A stretch of DNA of 64,000 nt. Origin: Rubrimonas cliftonensis (lineage in GTDB: Bacteria > Pseudomonadota > Alphaproteobacteria > Rhodobacterales > Rhodobacteraceae). This document shows, in pieces, positions 32,031 through 39,528 of the stretch. The stretch is taken from positions 372,001-436,000 of the forward strand of contig NZ_FNQM01000003.1 in assembly GCF_900107585.1 (NCBI RefSeq), in the 5' to 3' direction. Under the pieces are notes generated by a model, which searched no databases, was not told the origin of the DNA, and saw only the letters and a program-made list of their open reading frames with translations. How positions within the stretch are numbered: position 1 is the first letter of the stretch; every line of letters starts with the position of its first letter. The position numbers and the translations under genes are program-made.

Positions 32031-32942
32031 TCAGGCCTTGCGGCCCGGCGAGGCGCCGGATGCGACGAGCGCGCCGCCCGCAATGAGGGCGGCGGCGATC
32101 ACGAGGGCCGGGGTGGCTTCGGCCATTCCGGCGGCGACCAGCAGGACGGTCGAGAGCACCGGCGCCGCGTAGGCCGCCACGCCCAGAAGCTGTATGTCCC
32201 CCCGCTTGCACCCCACGTCCCACGCATAGAACGCGCCGCCGACCGGCCCGAGGCCGAGCGCGAGCGCCGCGATCCAGCCCAGCGCGCCCTCCGGCCAGAC
32301 CGTCGTCTCCAGCGCCACATGGCTGATCGCGGCGAGGGCGGCGCTGGCGAGGCAGAAGCCCGCGACGGCGTGGGTCGGCGCCGTCCCCACCACCCGCGAC
32401 AGCACGGAATAGCTCGACCAGATCAGCGCGCAGGCGCAGGCGGCAGCGTAGCCCAGCGCCTCGCCCGAACCGCTGTCGGCGCCGGGCGCAAGCAGCAGCG
32501 CCGCCCCTGCGAAACCCGCGACGGCGCCGACGACATGGCGCGTGCGCAGCCGCTCGCCGGGCAGCAGGCCCGAGAACAGCACGATGAGCAGCGGCCAGAG
32601 ATAGGCGATCAGCGACGCCTCGGCCGCCGGCGCGCCCCGCAGCGCGGTGAAATACGAGAAATGGTAGCCGAACAGCCCGCCCACCCCGACCAGCCAGACC
32701 GGCCATGGCTGGCCGAGCGCCGCGCGCAGGTCGACGCCGCGCAGCCGCGCGTCGGCGAGCCCGGCGAGGCCGCCCACCAAGAAGCACATCGCGGCGAGCT
32801 GGAAGGGCGGAACGGGGTTCGTCGCCACGGTGAGCAGCGCCAGCGCCGCCCACAGCGCCACCGCGACGCAGCCGACGGCGGTCGCGCGCATCCGGTCGCG
32901 GATTTCGGCGGACGTGAGGGCCCGCGCGGCCCCGGCGCTCAC
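32031..32942 (-). CDS. DMT-superfamily exporter (EamA, YddG-like)
   Basis: 303 residues from a GTG that overlaps the stop of the glutamine amidotransferase (GTGA); the membrane part begins at MRATAVGCVAVALWAALALL. Ten predicted membrane helices in two EamA repeats; the second repeat begins near ALGYAAACACALIWSSYSVLSRV and contains PVGGAFYAWDVGCKRGDI. The N-terminal AVALWAALALLTVATNPVPPFQLAAMCFL is similar to YddG-type aromatic amino acid exporters, but specificity cannot be settled. Coupled with the amidotransferase, which may process a related metabolite. Confidence 0.9.
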   Translation of the reverse strand: MSAGAARALTSAEIRDRMRATAVGCVAVALWAALALLTVATNPVPPFQLAAMCFLVGGLAGLADARLRGVDLRAALGQPWPVWLVGVGGLFGYHFSYFTALRGAPAAEASLIAYLWPLLIVLFSGLLPGERLRTRHVVGAVAGFAGAALLLAPGADSGSGEALGYAAACACALIWSSYSVLSRVVGTAPTHAVAGFCLASAALAAISHVALETTVWPEGALGWIAALALGLGPVGGAFYAWDVGCKRGDIQLLGVAAYAAPVLSTVLLVAAGMAEATPALVIAAALIAGGALVASGASPGRKA

Positions 32943-33709
32943 GCCGCGCGGCGGGCGGCGACGGCGCCGGCGAGATAGTCCGCGAGCGCGCGGCCGATGG
33001 CTGCGTTGTGCACGGGCGCCGCGTCGATGCTGGCGAGCGCCTCGGCCCCCAGCCGACCGTCCACGCGGCCGTCCTGGATGAGCCTGGCGATCAGCGCCGC
33101 CGCGAAATCGGGCGCAAACTCCGGGTGCGGCTGGATCGACACCGCGTCCGGCGCCGACGGGTCGCCATAGAGCGCGCCAGCGATCTCGCAGCCCGAGGAG
33201 CGCGCCCAGATCGTCGCGTCGGCGGGCAGCGCGATCACCTGGTCCTGGTGGATGCTGTGCAGCCGGGCGGAGCCGCCCAGCGCCCCGAGCCACGCCGGCG
33301 CGGCGCCGTCGACGGCCAGCGAGAAATCGCCCGCGCCGAGGTTCCAGCCGCCCGGATGCTTCACCGCGCGCCCGCCGAAGGCCTCCGCCAGGATCTGGTG
33401 GCCGAAACAGACGCCGACGATGGGCCGGCCCGCGGCCCGCGCCGCGCGCAGGAACGCCTTGAGCGGCTCGATCCACGGCAGCGGGTCGTAGACGCCATGC
33501 TTGGAGCCGGTCACCACCCAGCCGTCCGCGTCATGCGGCGACGGCGTCGGCGCGCCGTTGACGATCTCGAACGCCTCCAGCGCGAAGCCGCCGCCCGAGG
33601 CGTCGAGCGGCCGGCCGTTGAGCAGCCGGTCGAACATCGGCGGATACTCGCCGAACGCGTCCGCAAGGTCGCCGCGCACGTTGCCGGTCTGGAGAATGCC
33701 GATCTTCAT
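32939..33709 (-). CDS. Class I glutamine amidotransferase
   Basis: 256 residues. The nucleophile elbow GVCFGHQ holds Cys101, and H195 and E197 in SIQPHPEF complete the triad. The region DGWVVTGSKHGVYDPLPW is the GATase1-like N-domain strand. Stand-alone members of this group include gamma-glutamyl hydrolases and GMP-synthase-like proteins of uncertain substrate. Here it is translationally coupled to an exporter, so it may hydrolyse a gamma-glutamyl compound. Start ATG at 33709 is preceded by GGGGGC; alternative starts are not needed. Confidence 0.92.
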   Translation of the reverse strand: MKIGILQTGNVRGDLADAFGEYPPMFDRLLNGRPLDASGGGFALEAFEIVNGAPTPSPHDADGWVVTGSKHGVYDPLPWIEPLKAFLRAARAAGRPIVGVCFGHQILAEAFGGRAVKHPGGWNLGAGDFSLAVDGAAPAWLGALGGSARLHSIHQDQVIALPADATIWARSSGCEIAGALYGDPSAPDAVSIQPHPEFAPDFAAALIARLIQDGRVDGRLGAEALASIDAAPVHNAAIGRALADYLAGAVAARRAA

Positions 33710-33781
33710 GTCGTGGCCCCCGCGTCGCTGGAATACAGTCGATATAGACCCGTGGCCCGCGCCGCGGAAGCCGCCCGGACG

Positions 33782-34162
33782 TCAGGCCCGCTCTGCAAAG
33801 TCCACATGGATATGGTTGCCGTCGGGGTCGTGGATGTTGACCTGCGTCAGCGTCGCGCCGGGCACCGCGGCGACCCGCGCGGGCACGCCAAGGCGCTCCA
33901 GCTTCGCAAGGAACGCCGCCATGCCCTCGCCGCGCAGGGCGAAATGCTCGATGCGCAGGCTGCTCTCCTCGGCGTCGGGCGCGCGGTCGACGCCGACCAG
34001 ATGCACAACGGCGCAGTCCCCGGCGTAGAGCCAGGCGCCGGGAAAGGGAAAGGGCGGGCGCCAGCCTTCGACCAGCCCCAGCGTCTCGCCATACCAGGCG
34101 ACCATCTCGGCCAGCCGCGCCGTGCGCAGGTTCACATGGTCGAGCGTCAGATGCGCCGTCAT
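33782..34162 (-). CDS. VOC-family (glyoxalase/bleomycin resistance) protein
   Basis: 126 residues from MTAHLTLDHVNLRTARLAEMVAWYGETLGL; GGGGGAGA is 5 bases upstream, and the longer frame to 34267 runs through the neighbouring promoter. The two beta-alpha-beta-beta-beta modules of VOC proteins are visible: one starting with H9-like (LDHVNL), the second with SLRIEHFALRGEGMAAFLAKLE, ending QVNIHDPDGNHIHVDF, where His and Glu-like metal ligands (H and D) can bind a divalent metal. Substrate unknown. It is divergent from the DUF1989 gene. Confidence 0.9.
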   Translation of the reverse strand: MTAHLTLDHVNLRTARLAEMVAWYGETLGLVEGWRPPFPFPGAWLYAGDCAVVHLVGVDRAPDAEESSLRIEHFALRGEGMAAFLAKLERLGVPARVAAVPGATLTQVNIHDPDGNHIHVDFAERA

Positions 34163-34259
34163 CGCCGTCTCCCCCTTGCAGCTTCGGCCCGATGCTGACG
34201 CATCGCCGGCGGCGGGACCAGCCTTGACCGCAGGCGGCCCGGCGGCGACGCTCACCCCC

Positions 34260-35102
34260 ATGACCACGCCCCCGCCAGACGCCGAGGCCCGCCGCGCCGT
34301 CCCGCCGGTCGTCGCCTATCCGCCCGACGCGCTGCCGCCGGCCGACCTCACCGCCTGCGCCGAGGCGCTGGCGGGCGCCGCGGTCACGGCGGTGGTGGAC
34401 GTGCCGCCGCGGGAGGCGCGGCTGTTCCGCGCGCCGGCAGGCTCGTTCTTCCGCATCTCCTGCCCCGAGGCGCCGCAGGTCGGCGACCTCAACCTCTGGG
34501 CGGCGGGCGACTGGGGCGAGCGGTTCTACTCCGGCAAGACCCGCGCGATCCATGGAACTCATGTCTCGACCGGGGACCGGCTGTGGTCGAGCTTCCCGCA
34601 TCTGCGCCCGATGGCGACCATCGTCGCCGACAGCCTCGACTGGTACGGCGTCGATGCCGACGGGCTGGGCGTGCACGACGTCATCGGCACGCGCTGCGAC
34701 CCCTACACCGCGCGCCTGCTGACAGGGCGCGACTATGACCGCTGCTGCCACTCCAACATCGTCCGCGCGCTCGTGCGGGAAGGCGGGCTGGCGCCCGAAA
34801 TCGCCGAGACCACGGCGCATGACGTGCTGAACGTCTTCATGTGCACCGGCTTCGACCGCGCGACCGGGCGCTACCTGATGAAGGCGACCCCGGCGCGGGC
34901 CGGCGACGCCCTCACCTGCTTCGCGGAGATCGACCTCGTAGGCGCCCTCTCGGCCTGCCCCGGCGGCGACTGCGGCGCCACGCATTCCAGCGACGAGGCC
35001 CGCTGCGCGCCGCTGCGGATCGAGACGCTCGCGCCCCTCGCGCCGCCGCGCGGCTGGGCGGCGCCGGCGAAGAACCCCTACGCCGGGCGCCACGGCCTGT
35101 GA
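34260..35102 (+). CDS. DUF1989 / urea carboxylase-associated family protein
   Basis: 280 residues. The DUF1989 domain spans most of the protein: GDLNLWAAGDWGERFYSGKTRAIHGTHVSTGDRLWSSFPHLRPMATI, GVHDVIGTRCDPYT, RCCHSN, DVLNVFMCTGFDRATGRY, ALSACPGGDCGATHSSDEAR. Cysteines and histidines (HDVIGTRC, CCHSN, CPGGDC) may bind metal. The family is found near urea/allophanate genes in other bacteria; no such genes are beside it here, though ureidoglycolate lyase is 4.7 kb away. Function unproven. The start has no strong upstream ribosome site. Confidence 0.9.
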   Translation: MTTPPPDAEARRAVPPVVAYPPDALPPADLTACAEALAGAAVTAVVDVPPREARLFRAPAGSFFRISCPEAPQVGDLNLWAAGDWGERFYSGKTRAIHGTHVSTGDRLWSSFPHLRPMATIVADSLDWYGVDADGLGVHDVIGTRCDPYTARLLTGRDYDRCCHSNIVRALVREGGLAPEIAETTAHDVLNVFMCTGFDRATGRYLMKATPARAGDALTCFAEIDLVGALSACPGGDCGATHSSDEARCAPLRIETLAPLAPPRGWAAPAKNPYAGRHGL

Positions 35103-35186
35103 AGCGTCAGGGCTGTCGCGGCGCTGCGCGGCGCGATCCCGTCCCGGCGACAAGGAAGCGGAGCTGGGGCCGGTCGCGCCGCCGCG

Positions 35187-36488
35187 CTACTCCGCCGCCA
35201 CCCGCGAGGGGTTGTTGGGGTGCGTCGTCCAGTCGGCGTGGTCGTCGCTCACCGTGCGGCCGGTGCGCGGGTCGACCGCGCCCGCCGGCAGCCGCTCCAT
35301 GGTGATGCAGTCGGCCACCGGGCAGACGTCGACGCAGAGGTTGCAGGCGACGCATTCGGCGTCGTTCACCTCGAAGACGCGGCCGGGCTTCATCCAGATC
35401 GCCTGGTGCGAAGTGTCCTCGCAGGCGGCGAAGCAGCGCCCGCACTTGATGCAGGCGTCCTGATCGATCCGCGCCTTGGTCACGTAGTTGAGGTTGAGAT
35501 GCTTCCAGTCGGTCACGTTCGGCACGGCGCGGCCGACGATGTCGGCGAGGCGCGCGTGGCTCTTCGCGTCCATCCACGTCTCCAGCCCCGAGATCATCTC
35601 CTGAACCACCTTGAAGCCGTAGGTCATCGCGGCGGTGCAGACCTGCACGTTGCCGGCGCCCAGCGCCATGAACTCCGCCGCGTCGCGCCAGGTGGTGACG
35701 CCGCCGATGCCGGAGATCGGCAGGCCCGCCAGCTCCGCATCGCGGGCGATCTCGGCCACCATGTTGAGCGCGATGGGCTTCACCGCCGGGCCGCAATAGC
35801 CGCCATGGCTGCCCTTGCCGTCGATGCTCGGCTCGGGGCTGAAGTCGTCGAGGTTGACGGAGGTGATCGAGTTCACGGTGTTGATGAGGCTCACCGCGTC
35901 GGCGCCGCCCTTCAGCGCGGCGCGCGCGGGCTGGCGGATGTCCGTGACGTTCGGCGTCAGCTTGACGATCACGGGCATCCGCGTGCTCTGCTTGCACCAG
36001 CGCGCGACCATCTCGATGTATTCCGGCACCTGCCCGACCGCCGAGCCCATGCCGCGCTCGCTCATGCCGTGGGGGCAGCCGAAATTGAGCTCGACCCCGT
36101 CGGCGCCGGTCTCCTCCACCATGGGCAGGATGGTCTTCCAGCTCGCCTCGTCGCAGGGAACCATGAGCGAGACGACCATCGCGCGGTCGGGCCAGTCGCG
36201 CTTGACCTCCTTGATCTCGCGCAGGTTCACGTCCAGCGGGCGGTCGGTGATGAGTTCGATGTTGTTGAGCCCGAGCACGCGCCGGTCGGCGCCGTAGACG
36301 ACGCCGTAGCGCGGGCCGTTGACGTTGACGCAGTGCGGGTCGAGCCCCAGCGTCTTCCACACGACGCCGCCCCAGCCGGCGCGAAAGGCGCGCTCGACGT
36401 TGATCTTCTTGTCGGTCGGCGGCGCGGAGGCCAGCCAGAACGGATTGGGGGAGCGGATCCCGACGAACTCGCTGCGCAGATCGGCCAT
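35187..36488 (-). CDS. preA: NAD-dependent dihydropyrimidine dehydrogenase subunit PreA
   Basis: 433 residues. The FMN barrel domain (about 1-320) contains RNPFWLASAPPTDKKINVERAFRAGWGGVVWKT, NLREIKEVKRDWPDRAMVVSLMVPC, ADGVELNFGCPHGMSERGMG and GIGGVTTWRDAAEFMALGAGNVQVCTAAMT. The C-terminal 2x[4Fe-4S] ferredoxin domain has CIKCGRCFAACEDTSHQA and CVACNLCVDVCPV. With PreT it reduces uracil/thymine by NADH, the first step of reductive pyrimidine degradation, in the cytoplasm. PreT is 1.5 kb upstream on the same strand, separated by an AraC/DUF1127 cassette; hydantoinase genes are not present here. Confidence 0.95.
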   Translation of the reverse strand: MADLRSEFVGIRSPNPFWLASAPPTDKKINVERAFRAGWGGVVWKTLGLDPHCVNVNGPRYGVVYGADRRVLGLNNIELITDRPLDVNLREIKEVKRDWPDRAMVVSLMVPCDEASWKTILPMVEETGADGVELNFGCPHGMSERGMGSAVGQVPEYIEMVARWCKQSTRMPVIVKLTPNVTDIRQPARAALKGGADAVSLINTVNSITSVNLDDFSPEPSIDGKGSHGGYCGPAVKPIALNMVAEIARDAELAGLPISGIGGVTTWRDAAEFMALGAGNVQVCTAAMTYGFKVVQEMISGLETWMDAKSHARLADIVGRAVPNVTDWKHLNLNYVTKARIDQDACIKCGRCFAACEDTSHQAIWMKPGRVFEVNDAECVACNLCVDVCPVADCITMERLPAGAVDPRTGRTVSDDHADWTTHPNNPSRVAAE

Positions 36489-36593
36489 CGTTCCGTCTCC
36501 CGTCACACTGACGCAACAGAGTGTCGAACGGCTTGGCGCGGCGGGCAAGCGCTTTCGGCGCGGGCGAAATCGCCCGCCGGGCCGCGGCGCGGT

Positions 36594-36623
36594 CGCGGGC
36601 GGGAGCGTCGGTTCCCGCCCGCG
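36594..36623 (-). terminator. Stem-loop after the DUF1127 gene
   Basis: An 11-bp perfect stem: CGCGGGCGGGA (36594-36604) pairs with 36613-36623 around an 8-base loop, starting 3 bases downstream of the DUF1127 stop codon. There is no T-run. It might end or stabilise the AraC/DUF1127 message before preA. Confidence 0.45.
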
Positions 36624-36625
36624 CG

Positions 36626-36775
36626 TCAGAGCCGGTCGCCCTCGCTGACGGGGGGCGGCCCGTCCGGCCGAACCATGCCGATGTCGCGCAGCATGTGGTC
36701 GGACAGGCGGCTCAGGTCCGGGTCTCGCCGCGGCGTCAGGAGCCGTCGCGCGAGGCCGAGAACAGCGCGCGCCAC
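36626..36775 (-). CDS. DUF1127 small basic protein (second copy)
   Basis: 49 residues from a GTG that lies 40 bases inside the preceding DUF1127 gene, giving VARAVLGLARRLLTPRRDPDLSRLSDHMLRDIGMVRPDGPPPVSEGDRL. The core RRDPDLSRLSDHMLRDIGM is the DUF1127 (YjiS-like) signature. A longer frame to 36889 would overlap the upstream gene by 154 bases and is less likely. DUF1127 proteins in alphaproteobacteria bind RNA and affect sRNA, phosphate or stress responses. This copy shares its operon with an AraC regulator and a first DUF1127 protein. The start is uncertain. Confidence 0.7.
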   Translation of the reverse strand: MARAVLGLARRLLTPRRDPDLSRLSDHMLRDIGMVRPDGPPPVSEGDRL

Positions 36776-37029
36776 GGCGGCCACACAGGCTGCTCCGAGA
36801 GCCGCTGCGCCTCGCGCCGGGTCAGCCCGACGTCCTCCAGAACGCTGTCCGGCTGGAGCAGCGCCAGATTCCTCAATTCGCGCCGACATCTGATCCTCTC
36901 AAGCCAGTTCCTGAAAAATCCTGCGGCCGGGTCGAGGCCGGGCCGCGTCGATCGCTCGCGACGCGGCGGGCTCGGGAAGCGGACGATCTCGGCTGCGCCG
37001 TCTCGTCTCGGCGCCATGGGGCTGGTCAC
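36736..37029 (-). CDS. DUF1127 small basic protein (first copy)
   Basis: 97 residues from a GTG overlapping the AraC stop (GTGA); a start at ATG 37017 is also possible. The N-terminal 45 residues are a linker without motif. Residues ~45-85 (NWLERIRCRRELRNLALLQPDSVLEDVGLTRREAQRLSE) form the DUF1127/YjiS fold: a basic helix, a tight turn and DVGLTRxEA. The family is implicated in RNA metabolism in Rhodobacter (for example CcaF1). Its 3' end overlaps a second DUF1127 gene in another frame, so two related small RNA-binding proteins are made from one message. Confidence 0.82.
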   Translation of the reverse strand: MTSPMAPRRDGAAEIVRFPSPPRRERSTRPGLDPAAGFFRNWLERIRCRRELRNLALLQPDSVLEDVGLTRREAQRLSEQPVWPPWRALFSASRDGS

Positions 37030-37487
37030 GGGGCGTTCCTTTCGATGCTCGACGGGTCGATGTTCGACGCGCCTGCGTCGGGGGCTTCGGGCGCGGCGGC
37101 GCGCGCGAACTGGGCCGGGGTCGAGCCGACGAGGCGCCGGAAGGCCCCCGTCAGGTGCGACTGGTCGGAGAAGCCGCAGTCGTGCGCCACCGCCGCGGGC
37201 GTGCAGCCTGCGGCCAGCAGCGCCTTGGCGCGCTCGACGCGCACGCGCAGCAGATAGGCGTGCGGCGTCTCGCCGACGGCGTCGCGGAACGCCCGGATGA
37301 ACTGGTAGCGGCTGAGCTCGGCCTCACGTGCGAGGCTTTCGAGCGGATAGCTCTCGCCGGGACGCGCGCGCATCCGCTCGGCGATCCGCGCGGCGACGTC
37401 GGCGACGCGAGACGGCGCAGGCGCGCGGCGCGCAGACCGGGCCGCCGCCGTCGCGGGCGCGACGGGGATTGGTCCCATGCAGTTCAT
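37026..37487 (-). CDS. AraC-family DNA-binding protein (DNA-binding domain only)
   Basis: 153 residues. Only the two-helix-turn-helix AraC domain is present (about 30-130): LESLAREAELSRYQFIRAFRDAVGETPHAYLLRVRVERAKALLAAGCTPAAVAHDCGFSDQSHLTGAFRRLVGSTPAQF. No effector domain precedes it; the first 30 residues are low-complexity and basic. The absence of a ligand domain suggests a constitutive or protein-regulated activator. It is first in an operon with the two DUF1127 genes, inserted between preT and preA, and probably autoregulated or dedicated to DUF1127. Confidence 0.88.
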   Translation of the reverse strand: MNCMGPIPVAPATAAARSARRAPAPSRVADVAARIAERMRARPGESYPLESLAREAELSRYQFIRAFRDAVGETPHAYLLRVRVERAKALLAAGCTPAAVAHDCGFSDQSHLTGAFRRLVGSTPAQFARAAAPEAPDAGASNIDPSSIERNAP

Positions 37488-37656
37488 GGCGATTCCAGTG
37501 CGGTCACGCGCGGTCGCCGCGAGGACGGTCGGCGCGCACGAATGACGCGAACGCGGGACGCCGGCGCGTCCGGAGAGGCGCGCAGTCGTCGTCGGTGTCG
37601 GTCAGAAGCGTCGCGGCGCGGCCGCGACGGAGCGGTTCAGGGAGTGGCGGCGGCGC

Positions 37657-37818
37657 TCAGTGCGCCCAAAAGCCGGGCTTGCCGGCCTCGCCATAGCAGC
37701 CGCGCATGAAGCCGCGGCGCGTTTTCCAGGCGCCGAGGACGACCACGTTCGCGCCATTCGAGCGAATGGCGGCGATGCGGGCGGCGGCGGTGCTGGTCTG
37801 GCGCGTCATGGCGATCAT
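37657..37818 (-). CDS. Small ORF, 53 aa, unknown
   Basis: 53 residues from MIAMTRQTST (or MTRQT at 37809), ending GFMRGCYGEAGKPGFWAH. The C-terminus is conspicuously rich in Gly, Trp and aromatic residues with one cysteine. I recognise no domain. Codon use is consistent with coding (mostly C/G third positions). The upstream GGAAC is a weak ribosome site. It sits between preT and the AraC gene on the same strand and could be a short companion of the DUF1127 cassette. It might not be a gene. Confidence 0.45.
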   Translation of the reverse strand: MIAMTRQTSTAAARIAAIRSNGANVVVLGAWKTRRGFMRGCYGEAGKPGFWAH

Positions 37819-37943
37819 TGTTCCGGCTTTCTCTAAGTCCCTGAAGCGGAGCCTCACTCGGGGCGGTTGCGGCTTGGGAGACGGATACCCCGAATCAAAC
37901 CGCCGATCTTGTAAGAAATTGCGCAGGCGCCGGGGCGGCTGCA

Positions 37944-37989
37944 TGTCGGCGGCGCGACCCTCGCCGTGTCGGCGGCGCGACCCTCGCCG
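37944..37989. repeat. Perfect 23-bp tandem duplication beside the preT stop
   Basis: TGTCGGCGGCGCGACCCTCG plus CCG forms a 23-base unit at 37944-37966, repeated without change at 37967-37989, four bases downstream of the preT stop (37994). The repeat is outside the coding region on the minus strand. Confidence 0.85.
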
Positions 37990-37993
37990 CGCC

Positions 37994-39331
37994 TCACCCC
38001 GCCAGCGCGCCGTGGATGCTCTCGGCGGCGTCGCGGCCCTGAGCGACGGCGGTCACGGTCAGGTCGTCGCCGCCGGCCGCGCAGTCGCCCCCGGCCCAGA
38101 CGCCGGCGACGGAGGTGCGCCCCACCGCGTCCACCGCGATCTTGCCGCCGGCCATCTCCAGCGACATCCCCGCGCCGGGAGCGAAACACTGGCCGATGGC
38201 CTTGAAGACCTGATCCGCGGGCAGGGTGAACGTCTCGCCGGCGTCGCGCAGGCCGTCCGGCCCCTCCTCGGTGTAGGCGAACTCGACGCCGCGCGCCGCG
38301 CCCTCGCCGACGACGCGAAGCGGCCGGGCGTTGCAGCGGATCGTCACGCCCCTGGCGAGCGCCTGCTCCTGCTCCCACAGGCTCGCGCTCATGCGCTCGC
38401 GGCCCCGGCGGTAGACGATCGTCACGTCCTCCGCGCCGAGCAGGCGCGACTGCGCGGCGGCGTCGACAGCGGTCATGCCGCCGCCGATCACCACCACGCG
38501 GCGGCCGACCGGCAGAGCCGACAGGTCGTCGCTCTGGCGCAGCTCCGCGATGAACTCCACCGCGTCGCGCACGCCGGGCAGCCCCTCGCCCTCGGCGCCC
38601 AGCGCGTTGACGGCGCCAAGGCCGACGCCGAGAAACACCGCGTCGAACCCCTCGCGCAGCTCGTCGAGGGTCAGGCCGGCGCCGAGCGCCCTGCCGGTCT
38701 CGACCGTGATCCCGCCAATGGCCAGCAGCCAATCGACCTCCGCCTGCGCGAAGCCCCCGGGCGTCTTGTAGGCGGCGATGCCGTATTCGTTGAGGCCGCC
38801 AGGCTTCGGTCGGGCCTCGAAGATCGTCACGTCATGGCCATGCGTCGCGAGGCGGTGGGCGCAGGCGAGCCCCGCAGGCCCGGCGCCGACCACCGCGACG
38901 CGGCGCCCCGTTTGCGGCGCCCGCGCGAAGGGCTGCGGCCCGGCGGCCATCAGCGCGTCGGTGGCGTAGCGCTGGAGGCGGCCGATCTCCACCGGCTGGC
39001 CCTCGGCGGCCTCGCGCACGCAGGCCCCTTCGCAGAGCGTCTCGGTCGGGCAGACGCGGGCGCACATGCCGCCGAGGATGTTCTGGCTGAGGATGGTGCG
39101 CGCCGCCGCCTCCGGCAGGCCGGTCTGGATCTGGCGGATGAACAGCGGGATGTCGATCGCCGTGGGGCACGCCGTGACGCAGGGCGCGTCATGGCAGAAA
39201 TAGCAGCGATCCGCCGCGACCACCGCCTCATGGGCGCCCAGCCTCGGATGCGCGTCCGCGAAGTTCCGGGTGATCGCCTCGGAGGGCAACCTCCCCGCGG
39301 CGATGCCGGGGGTCAGCAGCGGCGCTGTCAT
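37994..39331 (-). CDS. preT: NAD-dependent dihydropyrimidine dehydrogenase subunit PreT
   Basis: 445 residues from an ATG with GGAGGAAG upstream. The N-terminal dihydropyrimidine-dehydrogenase/Fer4_20 domain binds two [4Fe-4S] clusters through CYFCHDAPCVTACP and CARVCPTETLCEGAC. It is followed by an NAD(P)H/FAD pyridine-nucleotide oxidoreductase part: GRRVAVVGAGPAGLACAHRLA (FAD) and RRVVVIGGGMTAVDAAAQSRLLGA (NAD). GGDCAAGGDDLTVTAVAQGRDAA is the C-terminal FAD contact. Together with PreA it feeds NADH electrons to pyrimidine reduction. Usually preT and preA are adjacent; here an AraC/DUF1127 cassette separates them. It is divergent from the iron-binding protein gene. Confidence 0.95.
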   Translation of the reverse strand: MTAPLLTPGIAAGRLPSEAITRNFADAHPRLGAHEAVVAADRCYFCHDAPCVTACPTAIDIPLFIRQIQTGLPEAAARTILSQNILGGMCARVCPTETLCEGACVREAAEGQPVEIGRLQRYATDALMAAGPQPFARAPQTGRRVAVVGAGPAGLACAHRLATHGHDVTIFEARPKPGGLNEYGIAAYKTPGGFAQAEVDWLLAIGGITVETGRALGAGLTLDELREGFDAVFLGVGLGAVNALGAEGEGLPGVRDAVEFIAELRQSDDLSALPVGRRVVVIGGGMTAVDAAAQSRLLGAEDVTIVYRRGRERMSASLWEQEQALARGVTIRCNARPLRVVGEGAARGVEFAYTEEGPDGLRDAGETFTLPADQVFKAIGQCFAPGAGMSLEMAGGKIAVDAVGRTSVAGVWAGGDCAAGGDDLTVTAVAQGRDAAESIHGALAG

Positions 39332-39528
39332 CCTGTCTTCCTCCCGCGCGGTGACGCTCTCGACGCTGGCGGGGCCGGAAAGGTTTATCAACCGGAAACA
39401 TTTCAGACTGATTTGATCGGAAAATTCGCCCCACAACCTTGACTGTTTCACTCGGAAAAGGTCAGGGTGCGCTCGCAGTCCCGATCCGGAAGGCTCGGGC
39501 CACAGTCGCAAGACAGGGAGCACCATCC

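Noticed and set aside
36776-36889. Upstream extension of the second DUF1127 protein to 87 residues
   Set aside because: It would overlap the first DUF1127 gene by 154 bases, and the added residues are Ala/Gly/Arg-rich without family support.
39360-39420. Iron-regulator box upstream of the iron-binding protein
   Set aside because: The stretch is AT-richer and has partial inverted repeats, but no clear match to a Fur, Irr or RirA site could be written down.
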